From Kitasatospora sp. MAP12-44 (GTDB lineage Bacteria; Actinomycetota; Actinomycetes; Streptomycetales; Streptomycetaceae): DNA of 64,000 nt. Below the pieces are notes generated by a model, which had not been told where the DNA came from, did not search any database, and saw nothing but the letters and a program-made list of their open reading frames with translations. Made by a program: the position numbers and the translations under genes. The stretch is from NCBI RefSeq assembly GCF_029892095.1, contig NZ_JARZAE010000004.1, forward strand, positions 1,860,001-1,924,000, written 5' to 3'. Of this stretch, positions 8,521 to 16,929 are shown piece after piece (the stretch's first letter is position 1; the number at the start of each line of letters is the position of its first letter).

Positions 8521-9546
8521 GTGATCGAGCTGGAAGATGTTCCCGAGTTGATCGACCCGGTCATGGTCTGCGCCTTCGAGGGCTGGAACGACGCGGGCGA
8601 CGCCGCCTCGGCAGCGGTCGGACATCTGGACGAGACCTGGGGCGGCAAGGTCTTCGCCGCCCTGGATGCGGAGGACTACTACGACTTCCAGGTCAACCGC
8701 CCCACGGTCTGGCTGGACGGCGGGGTCCGCCGGATCACCTGGCCGACCACCCGGCTGTCCGTGGTCCGGGTGACCGAGCCGAAGACCCGGGACCTGGTGA
8801 TCGTCCGCGGCATCGAGCCCAGCATGCGCTGGCGTTCGTATTGCAACGAGCTGCTGGGCTTCGCCCACGAGCTGGGCGTCGAGCTGGTGGTGATCCTGGG
8901 CGCGCTGCTCGGCGACACCCCGCACAGCCGTCCGGTCCCGGTCAGCGGGGTCACCTCCGACGCCGACCTGGCCCGCACGCTCGACCTGGAGGAGAGCCGC
9001 TACGAGGGCCCGACCGGCATCGTCGGGGTGCTCCAGGAGGCCTGCGCGCACGCCGGCGTGCCCGCGGTGACGCTCTGGGCCGCGGTGCCGCACTACGTGG
9101 CGCAGCCGCCCAACCCCAAGGCCACCCTCGCGCTGCTGAACAAGCTGGAGGACCTGCTCGACCTGCGGATCCCCCCGGGCGACCTGCCCGAGGACTCCCG
9201 CGCCTGGCAGCTGGGCGTGGACCAACTGGCCGCCGAGGACACCGAGGTGGCCGAGTACGTGCAGCAGCTGGAGGAGGCCCAGGACACCGCCGAGCTCCCG
9301 GAGGCGAGCGGCGATGCGATCGCACGCGAGTTCGAACGCTACCTGCGGCGCCGCGAGAACCAGGGGCCGACCGGCGAGAAGCCGGTGAGCGGGCGGGCCC
9401 TGGCCGAGCGCTCGCCCGAGGCGAGCGAGGCCGCCGAGCCCACCGATCCCACCGAGGCGGTGGAGGCGGTGGACACCGCGGAGCCGGTCGAGCCCGGCGA
9501 CGGGACGGCCGCCCGCGAGGCGGGCGAGGAGCGCGGCGAGGACTGA
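8521..9546 (+). CDS. PAC2-family protein
   Basis: The 341-residue product starts at GTG 8521, nine bases after GGAGGGAG. Family marks are LIDPVMVCAFEGWNDAGDAAS at the N-terminus and PTGIVGVLQEAC with GVPAVTLWAAVPHYVAQPPNPKA in the middle, as in actinobacterial PAC2 proteins (archaeal and eukaryotic members are proteasome assembly chaperones). Actinobacteria have a proteasome, so a role in protein quality control is possible but unproven. The last 60 residues are an acidic Glu/Ala-rich tail, probably disordered. Two hairpins follow the stop. Confidence 0.88.
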   Translation: MIELEDVPELIDPVMVCAFEGWNDAGDAASAAVGHLDETWGGKVFAALDAEDYYDFQVNRPTVWLDGGVRRITWPTTRLSVVRVTEPKTRDLVIVRGIEPSMRWRSYCNELLGFAHELGVELVVILGALLGDTPHSRPVPVSGVTSDADLARTLDLEESRYEGPTGIVGVLQEACAHAGVPAVTLWAAVPHYVAQPPNPKATLALLNKLEDLLDLRIPPGDLPEDSRAWQLGVDQLAAEDTEVAEYVQQLEEAQDTAELPEASGDAIAREFERYLRRRENQGPTGEKPVSGRALAERSPEASEAAEPTDPTEAVEAVDTAEPVEPGDGTAAREAGEERGED

Positions 9547-9566
9547 CTCGCGAGGACTGACTACCG

Positions 9567-9599
9567 CCTGAACCGCCGTCAGGAGCACGGCGGTTCAGG
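9567..9599 (+). terminator. Hairpin terminator after the PAC2 gene
   Basis: A perfect 13-bp stem (9567-9579 with 9587-9599) and a 7-base loop start 20 bases after the PAC2 stop codon. Confidence 0.8.
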
Positions 9600-9636
9600 A
9601 CCGATGACCGGCGTCGGGCAGCCGCCGGTCATCGGT
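9600..9636 (+). terminator. Second hairpin directly after the first
   Basis: A perfect 14-bp stem (9600-9613 with 9623-9636) with a 9-base loop immediately abuts the first hairpin, giving a tandem terminator. It is too far from the next start (9814) to hide a ribosome site. Confidence 0.65.
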
Positions 9637-9813
9637 CGGCTCCAGTCCACCCGCCCGGACGGGAGCTGTCAAGGGTCTAGACCATTTTTGATCTCCGGAG
9701 TACGGCGACCAGGTGCAGCGACCCGCTTCGGCGACCCGGTGCAGACCCGGGCGGGCGGCGTACCGGCGGGAGTACCGTGGAAGCTCGGAGCCGCGTGGGG
9801 CCGAGGTGACGAC

Positions 9814-10800
9814 ATGGTGATCGTGGATGCGGTGCTGGGAGCGCTGGCCGGACTGGCCGGTGCCTCCGCGGTCGTGGTGGGCTTGAGCCTGCGGGTGGTG
9901 CAGCAGTTCCAGCGCGGCGTGGTCTTCCGGTTCGGCAAGGTGCGCGAGGAGATCCGCCAGCCCGGTCTGGTGCTGCTGATGCCGATCGCCGACCACATCC
10001 AGCGGGTGAACATGCAGATCGTCACGATGCCCATCCCCGCCCAGGAGGGCATCACCCGGGACAACGTGACCGTCCGGGTGGACGCGGTGGTCTACTTCCG
10101 GGTGGAGGACCCGGTCCGGGCCGCCGTGGCGGTGCAGGACTACCAGTTCGCCATCTCGCAGGTCGCGCAGACCTCACTGCGCTCGATCATCGGCAAGAGC
10201 GAGCTGGACGACCTGCTGGCCAACCGCGAACCGATCAACCAGGGCCTGGAGTTGATGCTGGACAGCCCGGCGCTCGGCTGGGGCGTGCGGATCGACCGGG
10301 TGGAGATCAAGGACGTCGCGCTGCCCGAGTCGATGAAGCGCTCGATGGCCCGGCAGGCCGAGGCCGACCGCGAGCGGCGCGCCCGGATCATCACCGCGGA
10401 CGGCGAGTTCCAGGCGTCGGCCCGCCTCTCGGAGGCCGCCGCGATCATGAGCGCCACTCCGGCGGCGCTGCAACTGCGGCTGCTGCAGACTGTGGTGGAG
10501 GTCGCCGCCGAGAAGAACTCGACGCTGGTGCTGCCCTTCCCGGTCGAGCTGCTGCGCTTCCTGGACAGCGCGACCAAGGTCAACCTCGCGAAGCCGGCGC
10601 CGTCCACCGAGCAGGGCGCACCGGCGCCCCCGGAGGTGGCATCGGCGAACGGCACCGCCCCCGCCGTCGAAGGCCCGGCGACCGCCGAAGCGCTGCAGGA
10701 CGCGCTGCACGCGGCGATGCGGGCGGTGGCCGAGGCGGACGCGGAGGTGGCGGCGGACCTGGAGGTCCTGGAGGCGGACGACCCGTCGGCCAAGGGCTAA
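9814..10800 (+). CDS. Slipin / SPFH (band 7) membrane protein
   Basis: The start is ATG 9814 with GAGGTG upstream. The longer frame lacks a signal and would read through the hairpin region. Of 328 residues, 4 to 27 form one membrane anchor ([21 protein letters not shown]). The stomatin-type SPFH domain follows: [65 protein letters not shown], then the coiled helix [24 protein letters not shown]. It ends in [12 protein letters not shown] and an acidic tail. Such proteins form membrane scaffolds, usually partnered with an NfeD protease protein. No nfeD gene is adjacent here. Confidence 0.92.
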   Translation: MVIVDAVLGALAGLAGASAVVVGLSLRVVQQFQRGVVFRFGKVREEIRQPGLVLLMPIADHIQRVNMQIVTMPIPAQEGITRDNVTVRVDAVVYFRVEDPVRAAVAVQDYQFAISQVAQTSLRSIIGKSELDDLLANREPINQGLELMLDSPALGWGVRIDRVEIKDVALPESMKRSMARQAEADRERRARIITADGEFQASARLSEAAAIMSATPAALQLRLLQTVVEVAAEKNSTLVLPFPVELLRFLDSATKVNLAKPAPSTEQGAPAPPEVASANGTAPAVEGPATAEALQDALHAAMRAVAEADAEVAADLEVLEADDPSAKG

Positions 10801-10830
10801 CGAGCTAGGAGCAGGCGCTCGACAGCGAGA

Positions 10831-10868
10831 AGGGCCGCCGACCCCCGGCTGGCGGGGTCGGCGGCCCT
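10831..10868. terminator. Bidirectional hairpin terminator
   Basis: A perfect 15-bp stem (10831-10845 with 10854-10868) and an 8-base loop lie between the convergent slipin gene and mshC. Confidence 0.85.
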
Positions 10869-10885
10869 CGAAGGGTGCCGCGGGG

Positions 10886-12116
10886 TTAGAGCGCGACGCC
10901 GAGCAGCGCGTCCACGGTGCGCGAGACCAGGCCCGGCGCGCCCATGTCCTGGCCGCCGGTGCGCTCCTGCTCGGCGGCCCAGCGGTCCACCGCGGCCAGC
11001 GCGCCGGCCGTGTCCAGGTCCTCGGCGAGCGCCGCGCGGACCTCGGCGAGCAGCTGCTCGGCCGCCGGCCCGTCCGGGCGCGAGACGGCTGCACGCCAGC
11101 GCGCCAGGCGCTCGACGGCCTCGTCCAGGACGGACTTGTCCCACTCCCAGTTGCTGCGGTAGTGCCGCGAGAGCAGCGCGAGGCGGATCGCCGCCGGGTC
11201 CACGCCGTCGCGGCGCAGCGCGGAGACGAAGACCAGGTTGCCGCGCGACTTGGACATCTTGTGCCCGTCCAGGGCGACCATCCCGGCGTGCACATAGGCC
11301 CGCGCGTACGGGTGGCTGCCGGTGACCGCCTGGGCGTGCGCGGCGCCCATCTCGTGGTGCGGGAAGGCGAGGTCGTTGCCGCCGCCCTGGATGTCGAACG
11401 ACATCTCCAGGTACTCCAGCGCGATCGCCACGCACTCGATGTGCCAGCCGGGGCGGCCGCGGCCGAGCTCGGTGTCCCAGGCGGGCTCGCCGGGGGCGCG
11501 CGGCCAGCCAGAGCAGCGCGTCCAGCGGGTGCTTCTTGCCCGCCCGCTCCGGGTCGCCACCGCGCTCGGCGAAGATCGCCAGCATCTCCTCGCGGCTCAG
11601 GCCGGAGACCTCGCCGAAGCGGGCGTCGGACTCGATCGAGAAGTAGATGTCGCCGTCCAGCCGGTAGGCGGCGCCGGTCGCCAGCAGCTTGGTCACCAGC
11701 GGGACGATCCACGGGATCGACTCGACGGCGCCGATGTAGTGAGCCGGCGGGAGTATCCGCAGCGCCGTCATGTCCTCGCGGAAGAGCGCGGTCTCACGCT
11801 CGGCGAGCTCGACCCAGTCCTGACCGGTGGCGTTGGCGCGCTCCAGCAGCGGGTCGTCCACGTCGGTGACGTTCTGTACGTACAGGACGTCGTGGCCGGC
11901 GTCCCTCCAGACCCGCTGAACCAGGTCGAAGGTGTTGTACGTGGCGGCGTGGCCGAGGTGTGTGGCGTCGTACGGGGTGATGCCGCAGACGTACATCCGG
12001 GCGGTGGGGCCCTGCGGCACCACCTCCCGGATACAGCCCGCGGCGGTGTCGTGGATACGCAGGGGGAGTCCCTGACCAGGCAGGGCGGGAACCTCGGAGG
12101 CGGGCCAGGCATGCAT
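10886..12116 (-). pseudogene. mshC: Mycothiol cysteine ligase gene with one frameshift
   Basis: MshC joins L-cysteine to glucosaminyl-inositol using ATP, the third step of mycothiol synthesis. The start ATG at 12116 gives the typical [15 protein letters not shown]-terminus. The first frame has [16 protein letters not shown] (class I synthetase HIGH-type site), [15 protein letters not shown] and [15 protein letters not shown]. The rest is in the next frame: [20 protein letters not shown] with the zinc-binding Cys and His, [21 protein letters not shown] (KMSKS) and a [13 protein letters not shown] end. The break is at a G5 run, 11492-11496 (C5 in the gene). Removing one base restores a 409-residue protein of normal length with every motif. 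It is either a real recent mutation or a base-calling error. Downstream neighbours on this strand are those usual for mshC. Confidence 0.9.
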
Positions 12117-12250
12117 GAAAATGACTTTAACCTTGCGATCATTTGAAAGGCTAACCAGTACGTCAGATTCGGCTGAATCTGCGCTGTACGCCACAGTTCT
12201 CCTGCCTGGGAATACGGCCACCCGGTGACGGATCTGGACCCGTGACGGCT

Positions 12251-13204
12251 CTAGACCGGTGGCCAGGGGATCGAGGGCCACTCGTCGGACGGCGCCGGGT
12301 GGCGCCCGGTGCGCAGCAGCGCCGCGACCCGTTCCCGGGTGGCCGTCAGCTCAGCCGCCGTCAGATGCGGCCGCAGACGCTCCCCCAGCGCACCGTCGAG
12401 ATCGCCGGACAGCCGGTGCAGCATCTCGGCCGCCTCCTCGGCCAGCGGCTGCTCGGCCCAGCCCCAGAGCAGTGTGCGCAGTTTGCCCGGGACGGCGAAG
12501 GTCACGCCGTGGTCGATGCCGTAGATCCGCCCGTCGGCGGCCGAAAGCAGGTGGCCGCCCTTGCGGTCGGCGTTGTTCAGCACCGCGTCGACGACGGCGA
12601 GCCGGCGCAGCCGCTGGTCGTCCAGGTGCACCAGCAGCGCCGTACGGCCGCCGCCGACCTCGGCCCGGACGATCGGCAGCCAGCCCTGCTCGGGGCCGGC
12701 CGGGTCCTGCAGGGCGAGCAGCGCCGGCGCCTGCGGGTCCGGCTCGACCCAGATCTGCACCATCCCGCTGCCGTACGGCCCCTCACGCAGCACGGTGGGC
12801 GGGATCAAGCCCCAGCCGGTCGCCGCGGCCAGCTCGTACGAGGCCACCTCGCGGCCGGCCAGGGTGCCGTCCGGGAAGTCCCAGAGCGGGCGCTCACCCG
12901 CGACCGGCTTGTAGACGCAGAGCGCGCTGACGCCGTCCAGCGCGACCGAGCAGTAGAGCGCCGCGTTGGAGGCGTCGGTCAGCTGCCCGTGCACGGTGAG
13001 CTCGCCCGCGCGCAGCAGGTTCAGCGCGGCGGGGACGTCGGCGGCCAGCGCGGCCGCGAGCGCGGGGTCGGCGTCGGGTATGTCGGGGTCCGCCGCCTCG
13101 GGCGTCTGAGCCTCGGACATCTGGGCCTCGGACATCTGGGCCTCGGGCGCGTCGGCTTCGCCGCTCACGCCGTTCAGCGCCGGTAGCCGTTCGCGCGCGG
13201 ACAC
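12251..13204 (-). CDS. SCO1664-family protein with PI3/4-kinase-like fold
   Basis: The 317-residue product begins at a GTG (13202-13204) that overlaps the end of the upstream DUF3090 gene by 31 bases, pointing to coupled translation. The first 45 residues hold a repeated acidic MSEAQ motif. The core has [70 protein letters not shown] and [23 protein letters not shown]. This is the layout of an ATP-grasp or PI-kinase-like catalytic core, with the N-x-D-R-K and I-D-H-G metal and nucleotide motifs present. The family is known from actinobacteria next to mshC, and its substrate is unknown. Confidence 0.85.
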   Translation of the reverse strand: MSARERLPALNGVSGEADAPEAQMSEAQMSEAQTPEAADPDIPDADPALAAALAADVPAALNLLRAGELTVHGQLTDASNAALYCSVALDGVSALCVYKPVAGERPLWDFPDGTLAGREVASYELAAATGWGLIPPTVLREGPYGSGMVQIWVEPDPQAPALLALQDPAGPEQGWLPIVRAEVGGGRTALLVHLDDQRLRRLAVVDAVLNNADRKGGHLLSAADGRIYGIDHGVTFAVPGKLRTLLWGWAEQPLAEEAAEMLHRLSGDLDGALGERLRPHLTAAELTATRERVAALLRTGRHPAPSDEWPSIPWPPV

Positions 13205-13740
13205 AGGTGCCCTTCCGGGTCCAGCGGCAGGTTGCAGAACGGGCAGGGCTTGCGGCCGGCCGCCACCAGGTCCAGCGCCCGCTTGGCGAAGACCCGGGCC
13301 ATCGCCCCGCTGAGCCGCACCCGGAGCATGTCCGGGCCGTTCTCGTCCTCGAAGGCGACCTCGGCCTCCGGGTCGTCCTCCTCGCCCTCCAGCACCGCCT
13401 GCGCCTCGACCACCAGGCAGCTCGCGGTGCTGTCCCAGGCCAGCGCCATGGTGCCGACCCGGAACTCCTGCTCCAGCGGCAGGTCCAGCGGCGCGGTGTC
13501 GATCAGCTCGACCGGGGCGACGGCCGGGATCGGGGCGTCGCCGCCGCTGCGCCGCAGCGCTTCGTCCAGCACCTCCTCGACCCGCTCGGCGAGCGCCGCG
13601 ACCTGCGTCTTCTCCAGCAGCACGCTGGTGATCCGGCCGCGTGCGCTGGCCTGCAGGAAGAACGCCCGGGCGCCGGGCTGGCCGACGGTACCGGCCACGA
13701 ACCGCTCGGGCTGGTCGTAGAAGTAGACCTGACGGGGCAC
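13174..13740 (-). CDS. DUF3090-family protein
   Basis: The 188-residue product starts at a GTG and reads MPRQVYFYDQPERFVAGTVG, the usual family opening. The middle is alpha/beta. The C-terminus [20 protein letters not shown] is a small zinc-ribbon-like motif with four Cys/His candidates. It is the middle gene of a three-gene block (histidine phosphatase, DUF3090, SCO1664-like) conserved upstream of mshC in actinobacteria. The function is not established. The gene ends inside the start region of the next one. Confidence 0.88.
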   Translation of the reverse strand: MPRQVYFYDQPERFVAGTVGQPGARAFFLQASARGRITSVLLEKTQVAALAERVEEVLDEALRRSGGDAPIPAVAPVELIDTAPLDLPLEQEFRVGTMALAWDSTASCLVVEAQAVLEGEEDDPEAEVAFEDENGPDMLRVRLSGAMARVFAKRALDLVAAGRKPCPFCNLPLDPEGHLCPRANGYRR

Positions 13741-13826
13741 TCTCTCGCTCCGGGGGTGTGAAACGGGTCGGTGGGGGGCGTGCTTTTCACCCTACGGCTT
13801 TCGTGTCGCCGTGGGAGGGTCCGGCC

Positions 13827-14531
13827 TCAGGCCGTCCCGGTGTCGCCGCCGACCACCGCGTCACCGGACGGAGCGCCGCCGGACGCGTGGGCCGGGCGCG
13901 GGCGCAGTGACCCGAGGTCGCCGGTGTCGCCCATCCGCAGCACGAAGGGCCGCTGCGGGGTGTAGCGGATCGCGGTCACCGAGCAGGGCTCGACGTTGAT
14001 CCGCTGGAAGTGGTCCAGATGCAGCCCGAGCGCGTCGGCCACCACGGCCTTGACCACGTCACCGTGCGTGCACACGGCCCAGACCGCCTCCGGGCCGTGC
14101 TCGGCGGCGATCTTCTCGTCCCACTCACGGGCCGCCGCCACCGTCCGGTGGCTCAGCGCGCGCAGCGACTCCCCGCCGGGGAAGGCGGCCGCGGAGGCGT
14201 GGTCCTGGACGGTGCGCCAGAGCGGCTCCTGCGCCAGTTCGGAGAGTGGACGCCCGGTCCACTCCCCGTAGTGGCACTCGCCGAACCGGTCGTCCAGGGT
14301 CGGCTCGCCGAGGTCCGGACGGGCCTCGACCAGCGGCGCCAGGGTCTGCCGGCAGCGCTCCAGCGGGCTGCTGACCACCTGCGCCAGCGGAATGCCCGTC
14401 AGCCGGTCCACCAGCGCGGCCGCCTGGGACCGGCCGGTGTCGTCGAGGTCCACTCCCGGCGTCCAGCCGGCGAGGATCCCGGCGGTGTTGGCGGTGGACC
14501 GTCCGTGGCGTACCAGCAGCAGCGTGGGCAT
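13827..14531 (-). CDS. MSMEG_4193-type histidine phosphatase
   Basis: The protein has 234 residues with LLLVRHGRS at the N-terminus (RHG, phospho-accepting His9) and VWAVCTHGDVVKAVVADALG carrying the second catalytic His. The acid/base region GECHYGEWTGRPLSEL lies between. This is the phosphoglycerate-mutase-like superfamily, subfamily of mycobacterial MSMEG_4193. It is found beside DUF3090 and mshC, but the substrate is unknown. The last 30 residues are a low-complexity extension. The ATG at 14529-14531 is unambiguous. Confidence 0.9.
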   Translation of the reverse strand: MPTLLLVRHGRSTANTAGILAGWTPGVDLDDTGRSQAAALVDRLTGIPLAQVVSSPLERCRQTLAPLVEARPDLGEPTLDDRFGECHYGEWTGRPLSELAQEPLWRTVQDHASAAAFPGGESLRALSHRTVAAAREWDEKIAAEHGPEAVWAVCTHGDVVKAVVADALGLHLDHFQRINVEPCSVTAIRYTPQRPFVLRMGDTGDLGSLRPRPAHASGGAPSGDAVVGGDTGTA

Positions 14532-14568
14532 GGATCCAAGCCTACGGGGTGGTCCAGTCCTCCCGGCA

Positions 14569-14624
14569 GGGCCCTGGGCCCTGCCTTGGACCTGCCTTGG
14601 ACCTGCCTTGGCCCTGCCTGGGCC
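14569..14624. repeat. 11-bp tandem repeat, four units
   Basis: Units of CTGCCTTGGAC, the last two slightly changed, run from 14581 to 14624, preceded by the palindrome GGGCCCTGGGCC. They fill the gap just before the stop codon of the LLM oxidoreductase (reverse strand). No coding role is visible. Confidence 0.7.
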
Positions 14625-14625
14625 C

Positions 14626-15672
14626 TCAGGCCAGCCCGGCCAGCTCGACGGCCTCGACCGCCGTACGCAGCGCGGCGATCCGCTCGTCCAGCGTGAAGCC
14701 GGCCGGGGCCAGCGTGAGCGTGGTGACGCCCGCGTCCGCGAAGGCCTGCATCCGGTCGGCGATCCGCTCCTTGGTGCCGAGCAGCGAGGTGGCGTCGATC
14801 AGCTCGTGCGGCACGGCGGCCGCGGCGCCCGCGTAGTCCTTGGCGAGGTAGCGCTGCTGGACCTCGTCAGCGGCCTGCTCGTAGCCCATCCGGCGGGTCA
14901 GCTGGTTGTAGAAGTTCTTGTCCTTGCTGCCCATCCCGCCGATGTATAGCGCGGCGTAGGAGCGGTGGGCGTCGGCGGCGGCCTTGACGTCCTCGCCGAC
15001 CGAGATGGTGACGGTCGGGCAGATGTCGAAGCCGTCCAGCGTCAGGCCGGCCTTGGCACGCCCGGCGGCCAGCTGGTCGAGCGAGAGGGCGGCGTGCTCG
15101 GGGGCGAAGAAGATGCCGAGCCAGCCGTCGGCGATCTCGCCGGTGAGCTCCAGGTTCTTCGGGCCGATCGCGGCGATGTACAGCGGGATGTGCTCACGCA
15201 CCGGGTGCACGGTCAGCTTGATCGGCTTGCCCGGGCCGCCCGGCAGCGGCAGCGTCCAGTTGGGGCCCTCGTGCACCAGGCGCTCGCGCGACATCGCCTT
15301 GCGGATGATCTCGACGTACTCGCGGGTGCGGGCGAGCGGCTTGTCGAACTTGACGCCGTACCAGCCCTCGGAGACCTGCGGACCCGAGACGCCCAGGCCC
15401 AGCCGGAAGCGGCCCTCGGAGAGGGTGTCCAGGGTGGCGGCGGTCATCGCGGTCATCGCCGGGGTGCGGGCCGGGATCTGGAAGATCGCCGAGCCGACGT
15501 CGATCCGCTCGGTCTTCGCCGCCACGAAGCTCAGCACGGTCGCCGCGTCGGAGCCGTACGCCTCGGCGGCCCAGCAGACCGAGTAGCCGAGCCGGTCGGC
15601 CTCCTGGGCGACCGCGATGTTGTCGGCATCCATGCCGAGTCCCCAGTAGCCGAGGTTGATGCCGAGTCGCAT
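14626..15672 (-). CDS. LLM-class F420-dependent oxidoreductase
   Basis: The 348-residue luciferase-like monooxygenase-fold protein carries LGINLGYWGLGMDADN at the N-terminus, TERIDVGSAIFQIPARTPAM, the RFRLGLGVSGPQVSEGWYG phosphate-binding part, and IPLYIAAIGPKNLELTGEIADG. The last is typical of the Rv3520c-like F420 subgroup. It would transfer hydride between coenzyme F420 and an unknown organic substrate in the cytoplasm. A DUF3090/phosphatase/mshC block lies just downstream on the same strand, an association seen in other actinobacteria. Confidence 0.9.
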   Translation of the reverse strand: MRLGINLGYWGLGMDADNIAVAQEADRLGYSVCWAAEAYGSDAATVLSFVAAKTERIDVGSAIFQIPARTPAMTAMTAATLDTLSEGRFRLGLGVSGPQVSEGWYGVKFDKPLARTREYVEIIRKAMSRERLVHEGPNWTLPLPGGPGKPIKLTVHPVREHIPLYIAAIGPKNLELTGEIADGWLGIFFAPEHAALSLDQLAAGRAKAGLTLDGFDICPTVTISVGEDVKAAADAHRSYAALYIGGMGSKDKNFYNQLTRRMGYEQAADEVQQRYLAKDYAGAAAAVPHELIDATSLLGTKERIADRMQAFADAGVTTLTLAPAGFTLDERIAALRTAVEAVELAGLA

Positions 15673-15948
15673 GAGGGTGCCGAGCCTTCCGGGAGAGGGG
15701 TCCGCGCCGAGCGTAGCCGCGGTGCGGGGGCCATGCTACTGGCCGGTAGTTGTGGTGCGCGTCACAGCTCGGGGCGGTGGCGGGCGCCGCGCGTGCTCTG
15801 CGGGTCGGCGCAGTGCCCCTGCGGGCTCCCACTACGCTCTTCCCTCGTGGACTTTCGCCCCGCCCGGCCCCTGGCCTGCTGCGCCCTGGCCTGCCGTGCC
15901 CTGGCCGCTTGAGCGTTCCGTCCGCGCAACCGATCGAGGGGGCTCCTT

Positions 15949-16929
15949 GTGGAGAAGCGTCATCTCGGCCGCACCGGCCTACGGGTCTCCCGGCTCGGCC
16001 TGGGCACCATGACCTGGGGCCGGGACACCGACGAGCAGGAAGCCGCCGAGCAGCTCAAGGAGTTCGCCGACGCCGGCGGCACCCTGGTGGACACCGCCGA
16101 CATCTACGCGGACGGCGGTGCCGAGTACCTCATCTCGCGCCTGACGGACAACCTGATCCCACGCTCCGAACTGGTGATCGCCACCAAGGCCGGCAGCGTC
16201 CCGGACAGCGACCGCCGGTTCGACACCTCACGCGGCCAGCTGCTGACCGCCCTGGACGCCTCGCTGCGCCGACTCGGCACGGACTACGTGGACCTGTGGC
16301 AGGTGCACGCCTTCGACCCCGGCACCCCCACCGAGGAGACCCTGCACGCGCTGGACCTGGCGGTCTGCTCGGGCCGCGCGCGCTACGCCGGGGTGTCCAA
16401 CTTCAGCGGCTGGCAGCTCGCCAAGGCCGCCACCTGGCAGCGCTGCGGGGCGGGCCGGGTACCGCTGGCGTCCACCCAGATGGAGTACTCGCTGCTCCAG
16501 CGGGGCATCGAGCGCGAGGTGCTGCCGGCCGCGCTGGACGGCGGGCTCGGGCTGCTGGCCTCCTCACCGCTGGGCCGCGGGGTGCTGACCGGCAAGTACC
16601 GGCACGGGGTGCCGCCGGACTCGCGGGGCGCCTCGCCGTACCTGTCCGGCTTCGTCCAGCCGTACCTGGGCGAGCGCTCGCGGCGGATCGTGGACGCGGT
16701 GGCGACCGCGGCGGACGGCCTGGCGAGCAGCCCGCTGGCGGTCGCGCTCTCCTGGGTGCGCGACCGGCCCGGCGTGGCGAGCGCGATCGTGGGCGCCCGG
16801 ACCGCCGCTCAGCTGCGGTCATCACTGTCGGTGGAGGCGCTTACGCTTCCGGATGAGATCCGCGGTGCGCTCGACGACATCTCGGCGCCGGTGCGTCGCT
16901 ACCCCGATCAGGACTGGAACGAATTGTGA
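15949..16929 (+). CDS. Aldo/keto reductase
   Basis: The 326-residue protein starts at GTG 15949 after GAGGGGG. The catalytic tetrad is present: Asp48 and Tyr53 in LVDTADIYADG, Lys80 in VIATKAG, and His120 in DLWQVHAFD. YAGVSNFSGWQLA and the C-terminal ALSWVRDRPGVASAIVGARTAAQL supply the NADPH site. It resembles the Kv-beta/YajO-like group of NADPH-dependent reductases. The substrate is unknown. The stop overlaps the GTG of the next gene by four bases (GTGA), so the two are translationally coupled. A tiny Cys-rich reading frame precedes it (15847-15912). Confidence 0.92.
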   Translation: MEKRHLGRTGLRVSRLGLGTMTWGRDTDEQEAAEQLKEFADAGGTLVDTADIYADGGAEYLISRLTDNLIPRSELVIATKAGSVPDSDRRFDTSRGQLLTALDASLRRLGTDYVDLWQVHAFDPGTPTEETLHALDLAVCSGRARYAGVSNFSGWQLAKAATWQRCGAGRVPLASTQMEYSLLQRGIEREVLPAALDGGLGLLASSPLGRGVLTGKYRHGVPPDSRGASPYLSGFVQPYLGERSRRIVDAVATAADGLASSPLAVALSWVRDRPGVASAIVGARTAAQLRSSLSVEALTLPDEIRGALDDISAPVRRYPDQDWNEL

